A DNA stretch of 64,000 nucleotides, from NCBI RefSeq assembly GCF_900109575.1, contig NZ_FOAF01000001.1:186001-250000 (forward strand). Direction: 5' to 3'. The position numbers and the translations under genes are program-made. Below are positions 61,886 through 64,000 of the stretch, piece after piece. The notes beneath the pieces are model-generated. The model saw nothing but the letters and a program-made list of their open reading frames with translations, was not told the DNA's origin and searched no databases. Within the stretch, counting starts at the first letter, position 1; every line of letters begins with the position of its first letter. The DNA comes from Olivibacter domesticus (GTDB lineage: Bacteria; Bacteroidota; Bacteroidia; Sphingobacteriales; Sphingobacteriaceae).

Positions 61886-62260
61886 ATGTATGAACGTAAA
61901 CTCCCTGTTCGATTAGAATGCGGGCTTCATCTTTTCATGGAAATCATGAGCGGAAAATGGAAGATTAACCTGATATGGTGCATACATCAGGGAATTAATC
62001 GACCAGGAGAGCTGCATCGCACTTTGCCCAATGCTTCACGCAGACTTTTAGATGATCAGCTGGCGCAACTGGTGGCGCATGGGATGCTCGTCAAGAAGGT
62101 GTTTGATGTGAAACCGTTTAAAGTGGAATATGCGCTGACTCCTTTGGGACAAACCTTGATTCCTGTGATCGAAAATACGGCTAGATGGGGTGAATCATAT
62201 CGTAGTGAATTGGAAGAAAAAATACAGAAAAATCCCAGTTTTAGGGGAGAAAGAAGTTAA
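61886..62260 (+). CDS. HxlR-family winged-helix regulator
   Basis: About 124 residues from ATG 61886, which gives the typical start MYERKLPVRLECGLHLFMEI then MSGKWKINLIWCI; longer frames add unrelated sequence. It continues LPNASRRLLDDQLAQL and ALTPLGQTLIPVI. The -7 box lies four bases before this ATG, so the message could be leaderless. Partner: the divergent aldo/keto reductase. Confidence 0.85.
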   Translation: MYERKLPVRLECGLHLFMEIMSGKWKINLIWCIHQGINRPGELHRTLPNASRRLLDDQLAQLVAHGMLVKKVFDVKPFKVEYALTPLGQTLIPVIENTARWGESYRSELEEKIQKNPSFRGERS

Positions 62261-62269
62261 GAAAGTAAA

Positions 62270-62286
62270 AAAGCTGTAACAGCTTT
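62270..62286 (+). terminator. Short hairpin after the HxlR gene
   Basis: AAAGCTG-TAA-CAGCTTT; weak T-run. Confidence 0.4.
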
Positions 62287-62495
62287 CAAGCCTTTAATCA
62301 TCCCAATAGTCTTCATCATTTATCATCCTTTTCGTGACGTTGTGCAGCTTGCAGCAAAACTTCTTTCTTTTCGTATTTGTTTAAAATAAATTTGAAGATG
62401 TGTTACCGTAAAAATGTAGCTTTACGGGTTACCTTAAAAGCAAGAAAAGGACATCTTTTAAAAGATAATTTATAATGAGGAAATGTAAAGAATTT
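62287..62495. other. Gap before the lipoprotein gene
   Basis: A small inverted repeat, CCGTAAA (62406-62412) and TTTACGG (62421-62427), with flanking GTTACC copies. Otherwise nothing recognised. Confidence 0.35.
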
Positions 62496-63014
62496 ATGAA
62501 GATAAAACTAATCGTTGCTATTTCTGTCCTGATGATATTCGCATCCTGTACATCACAACGGGCGGTTGATTTAAGGGATGAAATTACGGCCAATGACGAA
62601 CAGCTGAAAAATATCATGGTCAGCAAAGGGAGTGCAGAAGAAGAAAAATTGAATTGTTTGATAAATAAGGATTTTGAGGGGGCATTAGGGGCGATTGATA
62701 AACAGGAACAGCAATTTGACTCCTTGATAAAAAAGACTGCAGCCTTTTCAGTAGAAGGGGTGAAAGGGGGAGATTCGTTAAAGGTAGCGGCCATTAATTA
62801 TTACCAAGCGCTAAAGATTTTACATATGGCCGACCGTGAGGAAATTGCTCAACAAGTAATCACCTATAACGATGATACCGCAATGGTCAGGAGAGCGCAG
62901 GACAAAATGCTGGAGTTATCAAAGCAAAAACAGACTTTATTCCAGCAAGTATATGACAAAGACGAAAAAATGCAAACGGCACTCGGTCGTTTCGATAAGG
63001 AAAATGGTTTGTAA
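62496..63014 (+). CDS. Lipoprotein of unknown function
   Basis: From ATG 62496 about 172 residues with lipobox MIFASCTSQ. The mature part is almost all helical and charged (DLRDEITANDEQLKNIM; FDSLIKKTAAF), suggesting a coiled-coil or helical bundle such as the LIC11966-like proteins of Bacteroidota. Function unknown. Confidence 0.7.
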   Translation: MKIKLIVAISVLMIFASCTSQRAVDLRDEITANDEQLKNIMVSKGSAEEEKLNCLINKDFEGALGAIDKQEQQFDSLIKKTAAFSVEGVKGGDSLKVAAINYYQALKILHMADREEIAQQVITYNDDTAMVRRAQDKMLELSKQKQTLFQQVYDKDEKMQTALGRFDKENGL

Positions 63015-63142
63015 AGGCATAACGAAGTCTGTGCAGCTTGATATTTGCTTCGGTTTATTCATTATTGCCTGTTCAAAAGGTATTCATCAGCTCGGCGCAG
63101 AACGCCCCGGTTGGATCCAAGCGAAAGCGACAATAAAATACT

Positions 63143-64000
63143 TTAAACCGTTAAATACTGACTTAAATACCTTGCTGTTGCAGCAGTTTTATTTTTCAGT
63201 AGTTCCTGCACGGTTCCTTCAAACACAATTTCACCACCGTATTTTCCGGCTCCAGGCCCTATATCAATGATCCAGTCTGCTTGGGCAATAATGTCGAGGT
63301 TATGCTCAATTACAATAAGTGTATTGTGTTGATCAACCAGACGGTTCAGAAATGTTAGTAATTTTTGGGTATCGCTAGGATGTAAACCCGTGCTGGGTTC
63401 ATCCAAAATGAGGATATGGCCGGAACCACCTAACTCTTTGGTTAATTTCAACCGTTGTCTTTCTCCACCAGAGAACGTATCCAGCCGTTGACCAAGTGTA
63501 AGGTATTCCAATCCCAACTGGATTAACAGGTCAAAAGCTCTTGAAAACAGTACTTCCGGAAAAAATGAAATGGCTTCGGTGATGGTCAGCTTCATGATGT
63601 CTGCAATGGTAAGCTTATGGTAGGTATATTGTAAAACGCTGGGATCATACCCTGAGCCGTCACATACTTCACAGGGCTGTTCTATGTCGTCTATAAAAGC
63701 AAGATCAAGCTTTTCTACTCCTAAACCTTTGCAATTCTTGCAGGCGCCTTCACTGTTCCTGCTAAACAGTTTTTCTGATACCTCATTTGCTTCCGCGAAA
63801 AGCTTTCTAACGGTATCTGATAAGTGAAGATAGGTTAATACATTCGATCTCACGCTGCTTACAAACGCGGATTGATCGATGATGGTAGCTTGGGGATAAA
63901 AATTGGGAAGCACGCCGTGGATCAAGGTGCTTTTTCCGGATCCTGCTACACCTGTAACAACTGTGAACACACCTTCTGGTATGCGCACAGAGATGTTTTT
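63143..64000 (-). CDS. UvrA-like ATPase, C-terminal part (partial)
   Basis: The frame enters from the right edge. Seen: Walker A TGVAGSGKSTLIHG, the zinc-finger pairs CKNCKGLG and CEVCDGSG, the ABC signature FSGGERQRLKL, Walker B HILILDEPSTGLHPSD and the His switch IEHNLDI. It is the second ATPase half of a UvrA-family protein. Such proteins include excision-repair UvrA and shorter UvrA-like paralogues linked to drug self-resistance; the missing front would decide. The apparent start at 63988 is only an inner GTG. Confidence 0.9.
   Translation of the reverse strand, partial: KNISVRIPEGVFTVVTGVAGSGKSTLIHGVLPNFYPQATIIDQSAFVSSVRSNVLTYLHLSDTVRKLFAEANEVSEKLFSRNSEGACKNCKGLGVEKLDLAFIDDIEQPCEVCDGSGYDPSVLQYTYHKLTIADIMKLTITEAISFFPEVLFSRAFDLLIQLGLEYLTLGQRLDTFSGGERQRLKLTKELGGSGHILILDEPSTGLHPSDTQKLLTFLNRLVDQHNTLIVIEHNLDIIAQADWIIDIGPGAGKYGGEIVFEGTVQELLKNKTAATARYLSQYLTV

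Noticed and set aside
1-64000. Search by eye for tRNA, rRNA, CRISPR arrays, transposase genes and att sites
   Set aside because: Nothing convincing seen; relics and in-frame breaks suggest past mobility but no mobile element remains recognisable.

Overview
The window looks like a chromosomal stretch from a Bacteroidota bacterium, most likely a member of Sphingobacteriaceae (Sphingobacterium, Pedobacter or Olivibacter relatives). The evidence is two SusC/SusD pairs, FecR anti-sigma with an ECF sigma factor, TlpA-type thioredoxins, a MauE-like/DUF6520-like pair, Fic proteins and promoters of the Bacteroidota type (TTTG, about 19-20 bp, TAnnTTTG). The genus is inference; no rRNA or tRNA was seen.

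Layout. 1-3207: the end of one polysaccharide-utilisation-type operon (SusC tail, SusD lipoprotein, TlpA-like thioredoxin). 3224-4016: a small exported protein plus a MauE-like membrane protein. 4650-9200: AraC/SDR, a Crp-like and another AraC regulator, and the relic of a histidine kinase. 9425-13692: small envelope and membrane proteins. 13956-16195: SDR/AraC. 16451-19342: DUF4260, a membrane protein and an RCC1-repeat lipoprotein. 19783-22797: flavin monooxygenase with two AraC regulators. 22890-27117: an EmrAB/TolC-type pump operon. 27544-30599: GH43, VOC and DinB proteins and a broken SDR. 30685-39699: a complete regulated glycan locus (ECF sigma, FecR, SusC with STN domain, SusD, sulfatase). 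40176-48805: an accessory zone with Fic proteins, a ChaN/Tiki-like protein, a nonsense-broken TonB-domain gene, three tandem paralogous lipoproteins (the first frameshifted), an aldo/keto reductase and scattered fragments of FtsX-type permeases. 48788-55362: DUF202 and an RND-type tripartite pump. 55727-56389: a toxin-antitoxin pair with a frameshifted toxin. 56540-62260: alternating regulators (HxlR, Crp/Fnr) and single redox or detoxification enzymes. 62496-64000: a lipoprotein and the C-terminal end of a UvrA-like ATPase.

How it works together. Two themes recur. First, glycan acquisition: a cell-surface signalling cascade probably runs from the SusC STN domain to FecR and the ECF sigma factor and controls uptake and desulfation of a sulfated glycan. 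Second, many small modules pair one regulator with one oxidoreductase or one efflux pump. Several carry visible operator candidates: 21-bp-spaced direct repeats at AraC-linked genes, palindromes at Crp- and HxlR-linked genes, and a palindrome over the promoter of the Fic gene. The third notable property is decay: I count more than ten relics (histidine kinase, FtsX x4, TlpA, SDR, AKR, ChaN, TonB, lipoprotein, PIN toxin, Fic), mostly sitting between accessory cassettes. No phage, complete insertion sequence, CRISPR array or defence island was recognised.
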